From: Mycobacterium sp. NBC_00419
Lineage (GTDB): Bacteria > Actinomycetota > Actinomycetes > Mycobacteriales > Mycobacteriaceae
DNA length: 64,000 nt
Assembly (NCBI RefSeq): GCF_036023875.1
Contig: NZ_CP107931.1
Location: 496,001-560,000 of the forward strand
Direction of reading: 5' to 3'
Part shown: positions 1 to 12,430 of the stretch, piece by piece
How positions within the stretch are numbered: position 1 is the stretch's first letter
Layout: every line of letters starts with the position of its first letter
Made by a program: the position numbers and the translations under genes
The notes under the pieces: generated by a model
What the model was told of the DNA's origin: nothing
What the model saw: only the letters and a program-made list of their open reading frames with translations
Database searches by the model: none

Positions 1-27
1 CCGGCGGCCCCGACCCCCACACCCTGA
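1..27 (+). CDS. Possible 3' end of an upstream gene (partial)
   Basis: Frame 1 reads eight codons (PAAPTPTP) and a TGA stop at 25-27, immediately before the DUF503 start at 29. A Pro/Ala/Thr-rich tail would fit a lipoprotein such as LppK, which I recall preceding the DUF503 gene in M. tuberculosis. Only nine codons are visible, so this is a weak inference. Confidence 0.25.
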   Translation, partial: PAAPTPTP

Positions 28-28
28 A

Positions 29-322
29 ATGTGGATCGGCTGGCTGCAGTTCGACGTCCTGCTCGGTGACGTCCATTCGCTGAAGGAGAAGCGCTCGATC
101 GTCCGGCCGATCGTGGCCGAACTGCAGCGCCGCTTCCAGGTGTCGGCGGCCGAGACTGAATCACTGGACCTGCACCGGCGGGCCGGTATCGGGCTGTCCG
201 TGGTGGCTGCCGACCGCGCGCACGTCGTCGAGGTACTCGACGCCGCCGAACGGCTGGTGGCCGCCCGGCCCGAGATCGAACTGCTCTCAGCCCGCCGCGG
301 CCTGCAGCACAGCGACGACTAG
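29..322 (+). CDS. DUF503 domain-containing protein (Rv2117-like)
   Basis: A 97-residue protein with the family's typical N-terminus (LLGDVHSLKEKRSIVRPI) and length. It matches the DUF503/YlxP-like family, whose molecular role is not established; some members sit near ribosome-biogenesis genes. It starts two bases after an upstream stop, so it may be the last gene of an operon running in from the left. It converges on trmI with a 4-base gap. Family assignment is firm, function unknown. Confidence 0.85.
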   Translation: MWIGWLQFDVLLGDVHSLKEKRSIVRPIVAELQRRFQVSAAETESLDLHRRAGIGLSVVAADRAHVVEVLDAAERLVAARPEIELLSARRGLQHSDD

Positions 323-326
323 CGAG

Positions 327-1190
<864 letters not shown>

Positions 1191-1254
1191 TTAGCCTGCC
1201 ATAGCCGAGCCGACTCACCGCACGCCGCGGCCTCGGGTTGTCGGCGCAGCGTCC

Positions 1255-1260
1255 TAGGCT
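1255..1260 (+). promoter_or_regulatory. -10 element (TAGGCT) for a leaderless start
   Basis: TAGGCT fits the mycobacterial SigA -10 pattern TANNNT and lies 7 bases before the ATG at 1268. That spacing would put the transcription start on the start codon. No ribosome binding site is visible. Inferred from pattern only. Confidence 0.45.
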
Positions 1261-1267
1261 GCCAACC

Positions 1268-2116
1268 ATGAGCGATGTCGCGCCCGTCCACGGCCGTCGC
1301 CCGGCGTTGTCGCCGTCGCGGGCGGCCGATTTCAAACAGTGCCCGCTGCTGTACCGGTTCCGGGCGATCGACCGGCTGCCCGAGCCGCCGTCGGTGGCCC
1401 AGCTGCGCGGAACGGTTGTGCATTCCGCCCTCGAGCAGCTGTACGGCATGCCCGCCGCGGATCGGGTGCCCCAGGCCGCCCTGGCGCTGGTGGATCCCGC
1501 CTGGGAGCGGGTGCTCGCCGAGCATCCCGACCTGATCGAGGGGCTCAGCGCCGAAGACAGCGGACAACTGCTCAACCAGGCCCGCAAGCTGCTGACCGGC
1601 TACTACCGGCTCGAAGACCCGACCCGGTTCGACCCGCAGAGCTGCGAACAGCGCATCGAGGTGGAACTGGCCGACGGAACGCTGCTGCGCGGCTTCGTCG
1701 ACCGCATCGACGTCGCAGGCACCGGCGAGGTCCGGGTGGTCGACTACAAGACCGGCAGGGCGCCGTCGGCGGTGCGCACGCTCGCGGAGTTCAAGGCCAT
1801 GTTCCAGATGAAGTTCTACGCGGTGGCTCTGCTGCGCTCGCGTGAGGTGCTGGCCAGCCGGTTGCGGCTGATCTACCTCGCCGATGGGCAAGTGCTCGAC
1901 TACACCCCCGACCTCGACGAGTTGCTGCGGTTCGAGAAGACGTTGATGGCGATCTGGGGTGCCATCCAATCAGCCGGTGCCACAGGCGATTTCCGCCCCA
2001 ACCCGTCGCGGCTGTGCAGCTGGTGCAGTCACCAGTCGCTCTGCCCGGTCTACGGGGGCACACCACCGCCCTACCCCGGCTGGCCCGAGCCGCTGAATCG
2101 CGAGCCGGCGGCATGA
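1268..2116 (+). CDS. RecB-family nuclease with Fe-S cysteines (Rv2119-like)
   Basis: A 282-residue PD-(D/E)XK nuclease of the Cas4/RecB-like (PDDEXK_1) type. Visible features are LSPSRAADFKQCP with Cys25, the GTVVHSALEQL helix, the nuclease core RVVDYKTGRAP (Asp, Lys), and a C-terminal CSWC plus Cys with cysteines near 250, 253 and 259. Cys25 plus the C-terminal three would hold a 4Fe-4S cluster as in AddB and Cas4. I chose ATG 1268 over an in-frame TTG at 1238 because a -10 element sits 7 bases upstream and the recalled Rv2119 start matches. It overlaps the next gene by ATGA. Role in DNA repair is inferred from the family. Confidence 0.88.
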   Translation: MSDVAPVHGRRPALSPSRAADFKQCPLLYRFRAIDRLPEPPSVAQLRGTVVHSALEQLYGMPAADRVPQAALALVDPAWERVLAEHPDLIEGLSAEDSGQLLNQARKLLTGYYRLEDPTRFDPQSCEQRIEVELADGTLLRGFVDRIDVAGTGEVRVVDYKTGRAPSAVRTLAEFKAMFQMKFYAVALLRSREVLASRLRLIYLADGQVLDYTPDLDELLRFEKTLMAIWGAIQSAGATGDFRPNPSRLCSWCSHQSLCPVYGGTPPPYPGWPEPLNREPAA

Positions 2117-2886
2117 CCGAGTGCTACTACCGGCGCGTGGGCGCCGGGGATGACGTCGCGGTGTTCGAGTCCACCGATCACACCCGTAGCAACTGGACCC
2201 CCGAAATCCAGCACGGCTCACCACCATTGGCGCTACTTACCAAGTCCATCGAGGAGCGGCTGCCACCGGGGATGCGGATCGGCCGGGTGACGCTGGACAT
2301 TCTCGGCGCCATCCCGGTGACCGAGCTTCGCGTGCGGGTCCGCGTCGAACGGCCGGGCAGTCGCATCTCGATGTGGTCGGCCGAGATGTCGGCCGACCGG
2401 CCGGTCGCCAGGGTGACGGCGTGGGCGCTGGCCACCTCGGACACCGCTGATGCCACCACCGACCGATTTGCGCCGCTGGTCGAGGGTGAGACGGCCCCGT
2501 TGGCGCTGCACTGGAAGGACACCGGCGGCTACCTCGACTCGGTCCAGTGGCGACCGCAGTCCGACGAGCCCTCCGGCGCGCTGTACTGGATGGCGCCGTT
2601 GGTGGGCCTGGTCGACGACGAGCCGACGACCGCCCTGCAACGACTCACCATGGTCGTCGATTCAGCGAATGGCATTGGTGCAGCGCTAGATCCGGACAAG
2701 TTCGTCTTCATGAACACCGACACCGCGGTGCATCTGCACCGGCTTCCGACCGGCTCCGACTTCGCGGTGCGGGCGCGCGGGTCCATCGGACCCGACGGAA
2801 TCGGCGTCACCACCGCCGACCTGTTCGACCGCGACGGGTTCATCGGAACCTCGGCCCAGACCCTGCTGGTGCAGCGCCGGAGCTAA
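2113..2886 (+). CDS. Thioesterase-family protein (TesB-like double hotdog)
   Basis: A 257-residue protein with two tandem hotdog-type halves. The first contains WTPEIQHGSPPLALL and the second contains the NTDTAVHLHRLPTGSDF stretch typical of acyl-CoA thioesterase-like (4HBT_3) proteins. It probably hydrolyses an acyl-CoA; the substrate cannot be read from sequence. ATG 2113 overlaps the nuclease stop (ATGA), so the two are translationally coupled. It converges on the DUF4126 gene with a single-base gap. Confidence 0.8.
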   Translation: MTECYYRRVGAGDDVAVFESTDHTRSNWTPEIQHGSPPLALLTKSIEERLPPGMRIGRVTLDILGAIPVTELRVRVRVERPGSRISMWSAEMSADRPVARVTAWALATSDTADATTDRFAPLVEGETAPLALHWKDTGGYLDSVQWRPQSDEPSGALYWMAPLVGLVDDEPTTALQRLTMVVDSANGIGAALDPDKFVFMNTDTAVHLHRLPTGSDFAVRARGSIGPDGIGVTTADLFDRDGFIGTSAQTLLVQRRS

Positions 2887-2887
2887 G

Positions 2888-3370
2888 TCACAAAACGCTG
2901 ACCAGCGAGGCGATCGCCAGCCCTGCCACCACTGCCACCGCGTCCTCGAGCACGCCGATCGGAAAGTCCCGGCCGCCGGTCGCCCGAACCAACCGGGTGC
3001 GGGTCTCGTATCCGCCGATGGTGCCCACCACGGCGCCGATGATGCCGGCGCCCAGGCTGCTCCACTGGTAGCCCCAGGCCGTGCCGAGCACCGCTCCGGC
3101 GAAGGCACCGGTGGCCAGCCGGGCGAGGAACTGGACGGCCGTCTTGCGGCTCGGGGTCTGCTCCATCTGATCGGAGATCAGTTCGGCGACGGCAATGATC
3201 GTCAGAACGGTCACGGTGCCCCAGTGGCCCACCCACGACGCCCACGTCCCGGTCAGGTTGATCCAGCCGAGGAAGGCAGCCCAGGCCATCACCGCAGGGG
3301 CGGTGAACGCCCGAAGGCCGGCGACGACCCCGATCAGCAGAGCCAGCAGCAGTACAAGTGCGTGCGTCAC
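2888..3370 (-). CDS. DUF4126 membrane protein (Rv2120c-like)
   Basis: A 160-residue integral membrane protein with about four hydrophobic segments: the N-terminal LVLLLALLIGVVAGLRAF, one near residues 50-65, a glycine-rich pair (AGAVLGTAW, GIIGAVVGTIGG) and a C-terminal one. It carries the DUF4126 signature GLRAFTAPA. Function is unknown. It lies downstream of hisG on the same strand (33-base gap) and could be transcribed with the histidine genes, as in M. tuberculosis. Confidence 0.85.
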   Translation of the reverse strand: MTHALVLLLALLIGVVAGLRAFTAPAVMAWAAFLGWINLTGTWASWVGHWGTVTVLTIIAVAELISDQMEQTPSRKTAVQFLARLATGAFAGAVLGTAWGYQWSSLGAGIIGAVVGTIGGYETRTRLVRATGGRDFPIGVLEDAVAVVAGLAIASLVSVL

Positions 3371-3403
3371 ATGCGGACGCTAGCACGGCATCTGAGGTGC
3401 AAC

Positions 3404-4255
3404 TCAGAAGCGGCAGAACCTGATGTCGGAGGCCAGAATCGCCTTGGCGCCGATGGCGGCGAGTTCGTCCATGATCGCGTTGACCTCGCGGCGCGGGACC
3501 AGGGCACGCACGGCCACCCAGTCCTCGTCGGCCAACGGGGCGATGGTCGGCGACTCCAGGCCCGGGGTGATCGCGGTGGCACGATCGAGCACTGAGCGCG
3601 GGCAGTCGTAGTCGAGCATCAGGTACTGCTGCCCGAACACGACTCCCTGTACGCGGGCGGCGAGTTGATCGCGGGCGGCCCGGGAGGTGTCGTCATCGTC
3701 GGCACGCTCGATGAGCACCGCCTCCGAATCGCACAGCGGATCGCCGAAGGCCACCAGGTTGTGCAGGCTCAGGGTGCGTCCGGAGCCGACGACGTCGGCG
3801 ATCGCGTCGGCCACCCCCAGCTGGATCGAGATCTCCACCGCGCCGTCGAGGCGGATGACGGTGGCATCGACTCCCCTGTCCCGCAAGTCTTTTCGGACCA
3901 GATTCGGATAGGCGGTAGCAATCCGCTTGCCGGCCAGTTCCGCGACGGTCCAGTCCCGCCCCGCCGGGGCGGCGTAGCGGAAACTCGAGGACCCGAAGCC
4001 CAGTGCCAGCCGTTCGCTGACCGGCGCCTCGGATTCGGCGGCCAGGTCACGGCCGGTGATGCCGAAGTCGAGCTGACCGGAGCCGACGTAGATCGCGATG
4101 TCCTTGGGACGGAGGAAGAAGAACTCGACGCCGTTGGCCCGATCGATGACGGTGAGATCCTTGGGATCGCTACGCCGGCGGTAGCCCGCTTCCGAGAGGA
4201 TCTCGGCGGCGGATTCGGACAGCGCGCCCTTGTTGGGGACCGCAACACGCAACAT
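3404..4255 (-). CDS. hisG: ATP phosphoribosyltransferase HisG, long form
   Basis: A 283-residue enzyme for the first step of histidine synthesis: ATP plus PRPP gives phosphoribosyl-ATP. The N-terminus [13 protein letters not shown], the [10 protein letters not shown] segment, the PRPP loop [15 protein letters not shown] and the C-terminal regulatory ACT-like domain ([18 protein letters not shown]) are all present. This is the long, histidine-inhibited form. I chose ATG 4255 over GTG 4264 because M. tuberculosis HisG begins [10 protein letters not shown]. It lies just downstream of hisE on the same strand. Confidence 0.95.
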   Translation of the reverse strand: MLRVAVPNKGALSESAAEILSEAGYRRRSDPKDLTVIDRANGVEFFFLRPKDIAIYVGSGQLDFGITGRDLAAESEAPVSERLALGFGSSSFRYAAPAGRDWTVAELAGKRIATAYPNLVRKDLRDRGVDATVIRLDGAVEISIQLGVADAIADVVGSGRTLSLHNLVAFGDPLCDSEAVLIERADDDDTSRAARDQLAARVQGVVFGQQYLMLDYDCPRSVLDRATAITPGLESPTIAPLADEDWVAVRALVPRREVNAIMDELAAIGAKAILASDIRFCRF

Positions 4256-4264
4256 GGCAGCCAC

Positions 4265-4546
4265 CTAGAGCTTCCGGTAGATGTCGTCGAGGGTCAGCCC
4301 GCGGGCGACCATCAGAACCTGGGTCCAGTAGAGCAGCTGGCTGATCTCCTCGGCCAGCGCCTCGTCGGGCTCATGCTCGGCGGCCAGCCACACCTCGCCG
4401 GCCTCCTCGATGATCTTCTTGCCCAGGGTGTGCACGCCGGCGTCGAGCGCGGCGACAGTGGCGCTGCCCGCAGGACGCGTGCGCGCACGCTCCCCCAGTT
4501 CGGCGAACAACTCCTCGAAGGTCTTCACGGGCTGCGATTGTTCCAT
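4265..4546 (-). CDS. hisE: Phosphoribosyl-ATP pyrophosphatase HisE
   Basis: A 93-residue all-alpha MazG-like enzyme that hydrolyses phosphoribosyl-ATP to phosphoribosyl-AMP, step 2 of histidine synthesis. It shows [10 protein letters not shown], the metal-binding [13 protein letters not shown] and [14 protein letters not shown] helices. It is separate from HisI, as usual in actinobacteria. It is the first gene of a hisE-hisG unit, divergent from the lipoprotein at 4601 with a 54-base shared upstream region. Confidence 0.94.
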   Translation of the reverse strand: MEQSQPVKTFEELFAELGERARTRPAGSATVAALDAGVHTLGKKIIEEAGEVWLAAEHEPDEALAEEISQLLYWTQVLMVARGLTLDDIYRKL

Positions 4547-4586
4547 GGCGGCCGCCGTGCCGTCACGGCGGTTTCCGCTCGGCGAC

Positions 4587-4592
4587 TAGGCT
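4587..4592 (+). promoter_or_regulatory. -10 element (TAGGCT) for a near-leaderless start
   Basis: TAGGCT lies 8 bases upstream of the GTG at 4601, giving a transcript that starts at or next to the start codon. Pattern-based inference. Confidence 0.4.
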
Positions 4593-4600
4593 GCGGTGCC

Positions 4601-5179
4601 GTGGGAGCAATCAGGGCGGCGACGATCGTGGCGGTTGCAGCGCTGAGCGTGGCTGGCTGCTCGAGCCCCATCTCGAACAGCAACGACACCAACGAGGCGC
4701 CGCCTCCGCCGCCCCCGCCCACGTCGACGGCCCGCCCCAGCAACGACAAGCTGGTCAACGCCTTCGACTTCTACGCCAAGACCGACGACCGGGCCGGCTA
4801 TTACTTCGTCAGTCCCAGCGGCAGCTGGCGCTGCGTTGTGGTGGCGCGTAGCTGGGCGGGTTGCCAGTCCTCCGGCGGCAGCCTGGGCATCCAGGGGGCA
4901 CCGCAGAGCGTCACCGACGACGCCGGTGCCAGCGTCACCCCGAACGCGATCGTGGTGCGAACCCAGGGTGAGCCGCAGTTCGCGTCGGTGTCCGCCGATG
5001 AGTTCAAGCCGCCGACCGGGACGGCCAAGACGCTGCCGTTCGACAAGATCCTGGCTGCCGCGGGTTTCCGGTGCAACGTGACGCAGCTGGCCGGCATCTC
5101 CTGCCTCAGCGAGGAGACGAACAAGGGCTTCACGTTCTCGTCGACCGGGGCGAGCTGGCAATACACCGACGTCCCGTAG
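4601..5179 (+). CDS. Putative secreted lipoprotein
   Basis: A 192-residue protein with a short signal peptide ending in the lipobox LSVAGC, then a Pro-rich linker (seven prolines after NDTNEA) and a compact domain with five further cysteines (SWRCVV, AGCQSS, FRCNVT, ISCLSE). The cysteines suggest disulfides in the cell envelope. The reading frame stays open far upstream, but that part is antisense to hisG. The real start is GTG 4601, placed by the signal peptide and the -10 element. Function unknown. It ends 7 bases from the convergent MFS gene. Confidence 0.8.
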   Translation: MGAIRAATIVAVAALSVAGCSSPISNSNDTNEAPPPPPPPTSTARPSNDKLVNAFDFYAKTDDRAGYYFVSPSGSWRCVVVARSWAGCQSSGGSLGIQGAPQSVTDDAGASVTPNAIVVRTQGEPQFASVSADEFKPPTGTAKTLPFDKILAAAGFRCNVTQLAGISCLSEETNKGFTFSSTGASWQYTDVP

Positions 5180-5186
5180 GGACCGC

Positions 5187-6650
5187 TCAGGCCTTCGCGG
5201 TCTTGTCGTCGTGCAGCACTTCGGCGTGCATGTCCTCCAGCGAGACGCCCTTGGTCTCCATGACCCACTTCCAGACGAAGATGCCCGAGAGAACCGCGCA
5301 CAATCCGTAGAAGCCGTAGGCCAGCCCGAGGTGCTCACGCAGTCCCGGGAAGGTGACGGTGATCAGCCAGTTGGCCGCCCATTGGCCGGCCGCGGCCAGC
5401 CCGAGCGCCGCGGCGCGAATCCGGTTGGGGAACATCTCGCCCAGCAGCACCCACACCACCGGACCCCAGGACATGCCGAAGGCGACGACGAACAGGTTCG
5501 CGGCGATCAGTGCGATGACCCCGGAGGCACCGGGCAGGCTGGGCTTGCCGTCGACGAGCGTCGCGTTCGCGAAGATGACCGACATCGTGATCAGCGTCAC
5601 CGCCATACCGGAGGATCCGATGAGCAGCAACGGCTTACGGCCGATCTTGTCGATCAGCGCGATCGCGATAAGGGTTGTGGCCACATTGACCACGGACGTA
5701 ATCACGGTGTAGATCGCCGACTGGTCGGCGTCGAAACCGACCGCCTGCCACAGCACGTTGGAGTAGTAGAAGATCACGTTGATGCCGACGAACTGCTGGA
5801 AGATCGAAAGCCCCAAGCCAACCCAGACGATGCCGTAGAGCCCACCCGTCGGCTTGCGCAGATCGCGCCACGACGGCTTGTCCTCGCGCTCCAGGGTCTC
5901 CTGGATCCGGCTGATGGTGATCTCGAGGTTCTTCTCGCCGAGCAACATGGTCAGCACCTTGCGTGCTTCCGGGATCTTGTGGCTGGCAACGAGATAGCGC
6001 GGCGACTCCGGGATCGTGAAGGCCAGGCTGCCGTAGAGGACCGCGGGAATGCACATCGCGAGGAACATCCAGCGCCAGGCCTCGAGTCCTAGCCACAGGT
6101 CCTTGCCCGGACCGCCGGCGGCGTGCTGCAGCAGCCAGTTGATGGCGAAGGACAGGAAGATGCCGGACACGATCGCGAGTTGCTGCAGTGACCCCAGCCG
6201 GCCTCGAATACGCGGCGGGGAGGTCTCGGCAATGTAGGCGGGCGCGATGACCGAGGCGATGCCTACGCCGATACCGCCGACGATCCGGAAGATGACGACG
6301 GTCGTGACGTTGGGAGCCAGTCCCGTGCCGATCGCACTGACGAAGAAGAACACCGCGGCGATCTTCATGACCGAGATGCGACCGATCCGGTCGGCGATCC
6401 GGCCGGCCGACATCGCACCGGCCGCGGCGCCGAGCAGTGCGGAGGCGACGGCGAAACCGAGTTCGGCGTTGCCGATACCGAAGCGTTCCTGGATCGAGTC
6501 GACCGCTCCGTTGATGACGGCACTGTCGTAGCCGAACAGCAGCCCACCTAGTGCGGCCACCGACGCGATTCGGACGGCCGTCCCGCCTGAGGAGAAGTCT
6601 TCATCGGTGATCGCCGACGGTGTCTGGTCGATGGGGCCCTGCCCGGCCAT
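5187..6650 (-). CDS. Sugar porter family MFS transporter
   Basis: A 487-residue, 12-helix major facilitator of the sugar porter family, probably a sugar/proton symporter in the plasma membrane. Hallmarks are GGLLFGYDSAVINGA in helix 1, GRIADRIGR between helices 2 and 3, PESPRYLV after helix 6, QQFVGIN in helix 7, and METKGVSLEDM near the C-terminus in place of the usual PETKG. I chose ATG 6650 rather than the upstream start at 6719 because AAAGGA lies 6 bases before it. From memory, M. smegmatis has a similar transporter between hisE and metH. The sugar is unknown. Confidence 0.9.
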   Translation of the reverse strand: MAGQGPIDQTPSAITDEDFSSGGTAVRIASVAALGGLLFGYDSAVINGAVDSIQERFGIGNAELGFAVASALLGAAAGAMSAGRIADRIGRISVMKIAAVFFFVSAIGTGLAPNVTTVVIFRIVGGIGVGIASVIAPAYIAETSPPRIRGRLGSLQQLAIVSGIFLSFAINWLLQHAAGGPGKDLWLGLEAWRWMFLAMCIPAVLYGSLAFTIPESPRYLVASHKIPEARKVLTMLLGEKNLEITISRIQETLEREDKPSWRDLRKPTGGLYGIVWVGLGLSIFQQFVGINVIFYYSNVLWQAVGFDADQSAIYTVITSVVNVATTLIAIALIDKIGRKPLLLIGSSGMAVTLITMSVIFANATLVDGKPSLPGASGVIALIAANLFVVAFGMSWGPVVWVLLGEMFPNRIRAAALGLAAAGQWAANWLITVTFPGLREHLGLAYGFYGLCAVLSGIFVWKWVMETKGVSLEDMHAEVLHDDKTAKA

Positions 6651-6740
6651 GAGCGTCCTTTCCGCAGCACTGCGAGACTTTTGGTAAGGACTACCTTCGC
6701 ACAGACGGCCAGCCGACACGACGATATTCGCCGGTGGCCT

Positions 6741-7433
6741 TCAGGCGGAGCGTTCCCCTAGGCCGAGCCGCAACTCGGTGTAGATCTCTCGCAGTTGCGG
6801 GATGCCCACCTGGGCCAGTGACGAAACGTGATGACGCCGCGGGGTGGCGGGAACCTCGACGTCGTTGGGCACCACCAAGACCGGGCAGCCGGCGTCCTCT
6901 GCGGCCGCCGCCCCGGTGATCGAATCCTCGACGGCCAGGCATTGGTCGGGTGCCAGGCCGAGCAACGTCGCGGCCCGCCGGTACGGGTCGGGCGCCGGCT
7001 TGGCGCGCGGGACTTCGTCACCGCAGACGCTGACCGAGAAGTAGTGCCGGCCAATGCTGTTCAGCGCCCGCTCGGTCAATGCCCGGCGGGTGTTGGTGAC
7101 CAGGGCCATCGGGACCGCGGCATCGGCGAGGATGTCCAGCAGCTCCTGGGCGCCCTCGCACCATGGCAGTCCGTCGTCGAACAGCTCGGCGGTGTAGTCG
7201 TGCAGCCAGTCGGCGCTGGCCGCCATGTGGACGGGGTCGTGCTCCAGGCCGAGGTCGTCGTAGACGATCCGCATCACGCCCTCGGCCGAGCCGCCGACTG
7301 TGGCGTCACGCACCTGGGGGCTGAGTTCGCCGCCGAGCTTCTTGTAGAGCTCCTGCAGCGAGATGTCCCAGAGCTTTTCGGAGTCGACGAGGGTGCCGTC
7401 CATGTCGAAAAGCACTGCACGCATGCCTGTCAT
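6741..7433 (-). CDS. HAD-superfamily hydrolase (beta-phosphoglucomutase-like)
   Basis: A 230-residue HAD subfamily IA phosphatase or phosphomutase. It has motif I DMDGTLVDS, motif II (VTNTRR), the motif III lysine in RAKPAPDPY, and motif IV EDSITG, with an alpha-helical cap between motifs I and II. The start at 7433 is supported by AGGTGA 8 bases upstream. The substrate is a small phosphorylated metabolite, not readable from sequence. The MFS gene follows on the same strand after 90 bases, so a shared role in sugar use is possible. Confidence 0.88.
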   Translation of the reverse strand: MTGMRAVLFDMDGTLVDSEKLWDISLQELYKKLGGELSPQVRDATVGGSAEGVMRIVYDDLGLEHDPVHMAASADWLHDYTAELFDDGLPWCEGAQELLDILADAAVPMALVTNTRRALTERALNSIGRHYFSVSVCGDEVPRAKPAPDPYRRAATLLGLAPDQCLAVEDSITGAAAAEDAGCPVLVVPNDVEVPATPRRHHVSSLAQVGIPQLREIYTELRLGLGERSA

Positions 7434-7505
7434 TGTGTCATCACCTGAGCTCGGGGCGGAAATCCTTTTCGCAGTGCCACGAAACGGATTGCCTGACAAC
7501 CAGTC

Positions 7506-11270
<3,765 letters not shown>

Positions 11271-11274
11271 ATGT

Positions 11275-11292
11275 TCCTTCCGTAGCGGAAGG
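11275..11292 (-). promoter_or_regulatory. SD-sequestering hairpin of metH
   Basis: A perfect 7-bp stem with a 3-base loop: CCTTCCG at 11286-11292 pairs with CGGAAGG at 11276-11282 (mRNA sense). It buries the GGAAGGA Shine-Dalgarno sequence of metH. Its 5' arm shares 11290-11292 with the pseudoknot strand of the upstream element, so the two folds exclude each other. This predicts an ON switch when ligand binds. Confidence 0.6.
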
Positions 11293-11372
11293 CGTCCTTA
11301 ACTCTGTCGAGCGTGGCGGATACCGGGCGGGGATCACATCCCCGCGAAGTAGCCGTTGCAACGCCTCTCGAC
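11290..11372 (-). ncRNA. Candidate SAH (S-adenosylhomocysteine) riboswitch
   Basis: In mRNA sense, GTCGAG (11372-11367) pairs with CTCGAC (11311-11306) as helix P1. The next six bases AGGCGT (11366-11361) pair with ACGCCT (11295-11290) downstream of P1, giving an H-type pseudoknot. Between them are TGCAAC, an 8-bp hairpin with 3-base loop (11327-11345), and CGCCACGCTCG. This order and the conserved-looking TGCAAC and GCCA-GCTCG pieces match the SAH riboswitch class, known upstream of metH and ahcY. The pseudoknot strand overlaps the hairpin hiding the metH SD. Not tested with a covariance model. Confidence 0.6.
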
Positions 11373-11526
11373 GGAGAAAAGTCTACGTCGTCGCACGATC
11401 GACTTTCGGACGCCCAACTCATGGGAATCCGGGTACCCACGGCCGGTGTCGAACCGAACATCGCCGGCACCAACCACCACACCAGGGTAGAAGGTCGGAC
11501 AAGGCTCATCGCAGGCGCGCAAGCCT

Positions 11527-11532
11527 TAGGCT
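11527..11532 (+). promoter_or_regulatory. -10 element (TAGGCT) for a leaderless start
   Basis: TAGGCT lies 6 bases before GTG 11539, so transcription would begin on the start codon. No SD is seen. Pattern-based inference. Confidence 0.45.
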
Positions 11533-11538
11533 GATCTG

Positions 11539-12429
11539 GTGACCCCGTCGAGCTACAGCGGTGCCAAGGGCCCGGAACTGCCTGAACTCCACAACACGAT
11601 TATCGTTGCGGCGTTCGAGGGCTGGAACGACGCCGGTGACGCTGCCAGTGACGCGCTCGAACACCTGGACTCGATCTGGGAAGCCGAGACGATCATCGAG
11701 ATCGACGACGAGGCCTACTACGACTACCAGGTCAATCGCCCGGTGATCCGGCAGGTCGACGGCGTCACCCGCGAGTTGGTGTGGCCGTCGATGCGGGTGG
11801 CACACTGCCGGCCGCCCGGATCCGATCGCGACATCGTGTTGATGCACGGCGTGGAACCCAACATGCGGTGGCGCACCTTCTGCTCGGAATTGCTGGCGAT
11901 CGCCGACAAGCTCAACGTCGACACCGTGGTGATCCTGGGCGCGCTGCTGGCCGACACCCCGCACACCCGCCCGGTGCCAGTGTCGGGTGCGGCCTACTCC
12001 CCCGAGTCGGCGAAGTTCTTCGGCCTCGAGGAGACCCGGTATGAGGGTCCGACCGGGATCGCTGGGGTGTTCCAGGACGCCTGCGTGGCGGCCGGGATCC
12101 CCGCGGTGACGTTCTGGGCCGCTGTGCCGCACTACGTCTCCCAACCGCCCAACCCGAAAGCCACCGTCGCGCTGCTGCGCCGCGTCGAAGACGTGCTCGA
12201 CATCGAGGTGCCGCTGGGCGACCTGCCCGTCCAGGCCGAGGAGTGGGAGGTGGCGGTCACCGAGATGACCGCCGACGACGAAGAAATCGCCGAGTACGTG
12301 GCCGCCCTCGAAGAGCGCGGCGACGCCGACGTGGACGTCAACGAGGCGCTGTCGAAAGTCGACGGCGACGCACTGGCCGCGGAGTTCGAGCGCTATCTGC
12401 GCCGGCGGGGTCCGGGCTTTCGGGGCTGA
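11539..12429 (+). CDS. PAC2 family protein (Rv2125-like)
   Basis: A 296-residue PAC2-domain protein (proteasome assembly chaperone 2 fold), widespread in mycobacteria. It shows IIVAAFEGWNDAGDAAS at the N-terminus, VVILGALLADTPHTRPVPV mid-protein, and an acidic C-terminal helix region. The family is related to eukaryotic proteasome assembly chaperones and archaeal PbaB, but its mycobacterial role is not settled. It is divergent from metH. It starts at GTG 11539 with a -10 box and no SD, which suggests a leaderless mRNA. Confidence 0.9.
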   Translation: MTPSSYSGAKGPELPELHNTIIVAAFEGWNDAGDAASDALEHLDSIWEAETIIEIDDEAYYDYQVNRPVIRQVDGVTRELVWPSMRVAHCRPPGSDRDIVLMHGVEPNMRWRTFCSELLAIADKLNVDTVVILGALLADTPHTRPVPVSGAAYSPESAKFFGLEETRYEGPTGIAGVFQDACVAAGIPAVTFWAAVPHYVSQPPNPKATVALLRRVEDVLDIEVPLGDLPVQAEEWEVAVTEMTADDEEIAEYVAALEERGDADVDVNEALSKVDGDALAAEFERYLRRRGPGFRG

Positions 12430-12430
12430 C

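Noticed and set aside
3665..4600. Long open frame upstream of the lipoprotein at 4601 and antisense to hisG
   Set aside because: It is a high-GC shadow frame; the signal peptide and -10 box place the real start at 4601, and hisG motifs are clear on the other strand.
11271..11538. Cobalamin (B12) riboswitch in the metH leader
   Set aside because: A B12-dependent enzyme made this worth checking, but no B12-box-like GCCACTG or similar core was found; the SAH-type fold fits better.
11506..12430. Open frame continuing the HNH protein antisense through the PAC2 gene
   Set aside because: It carries no HNH-family sequence and is the out-of-frame continuation after the frameshift; the normal family ending lies in another frame.
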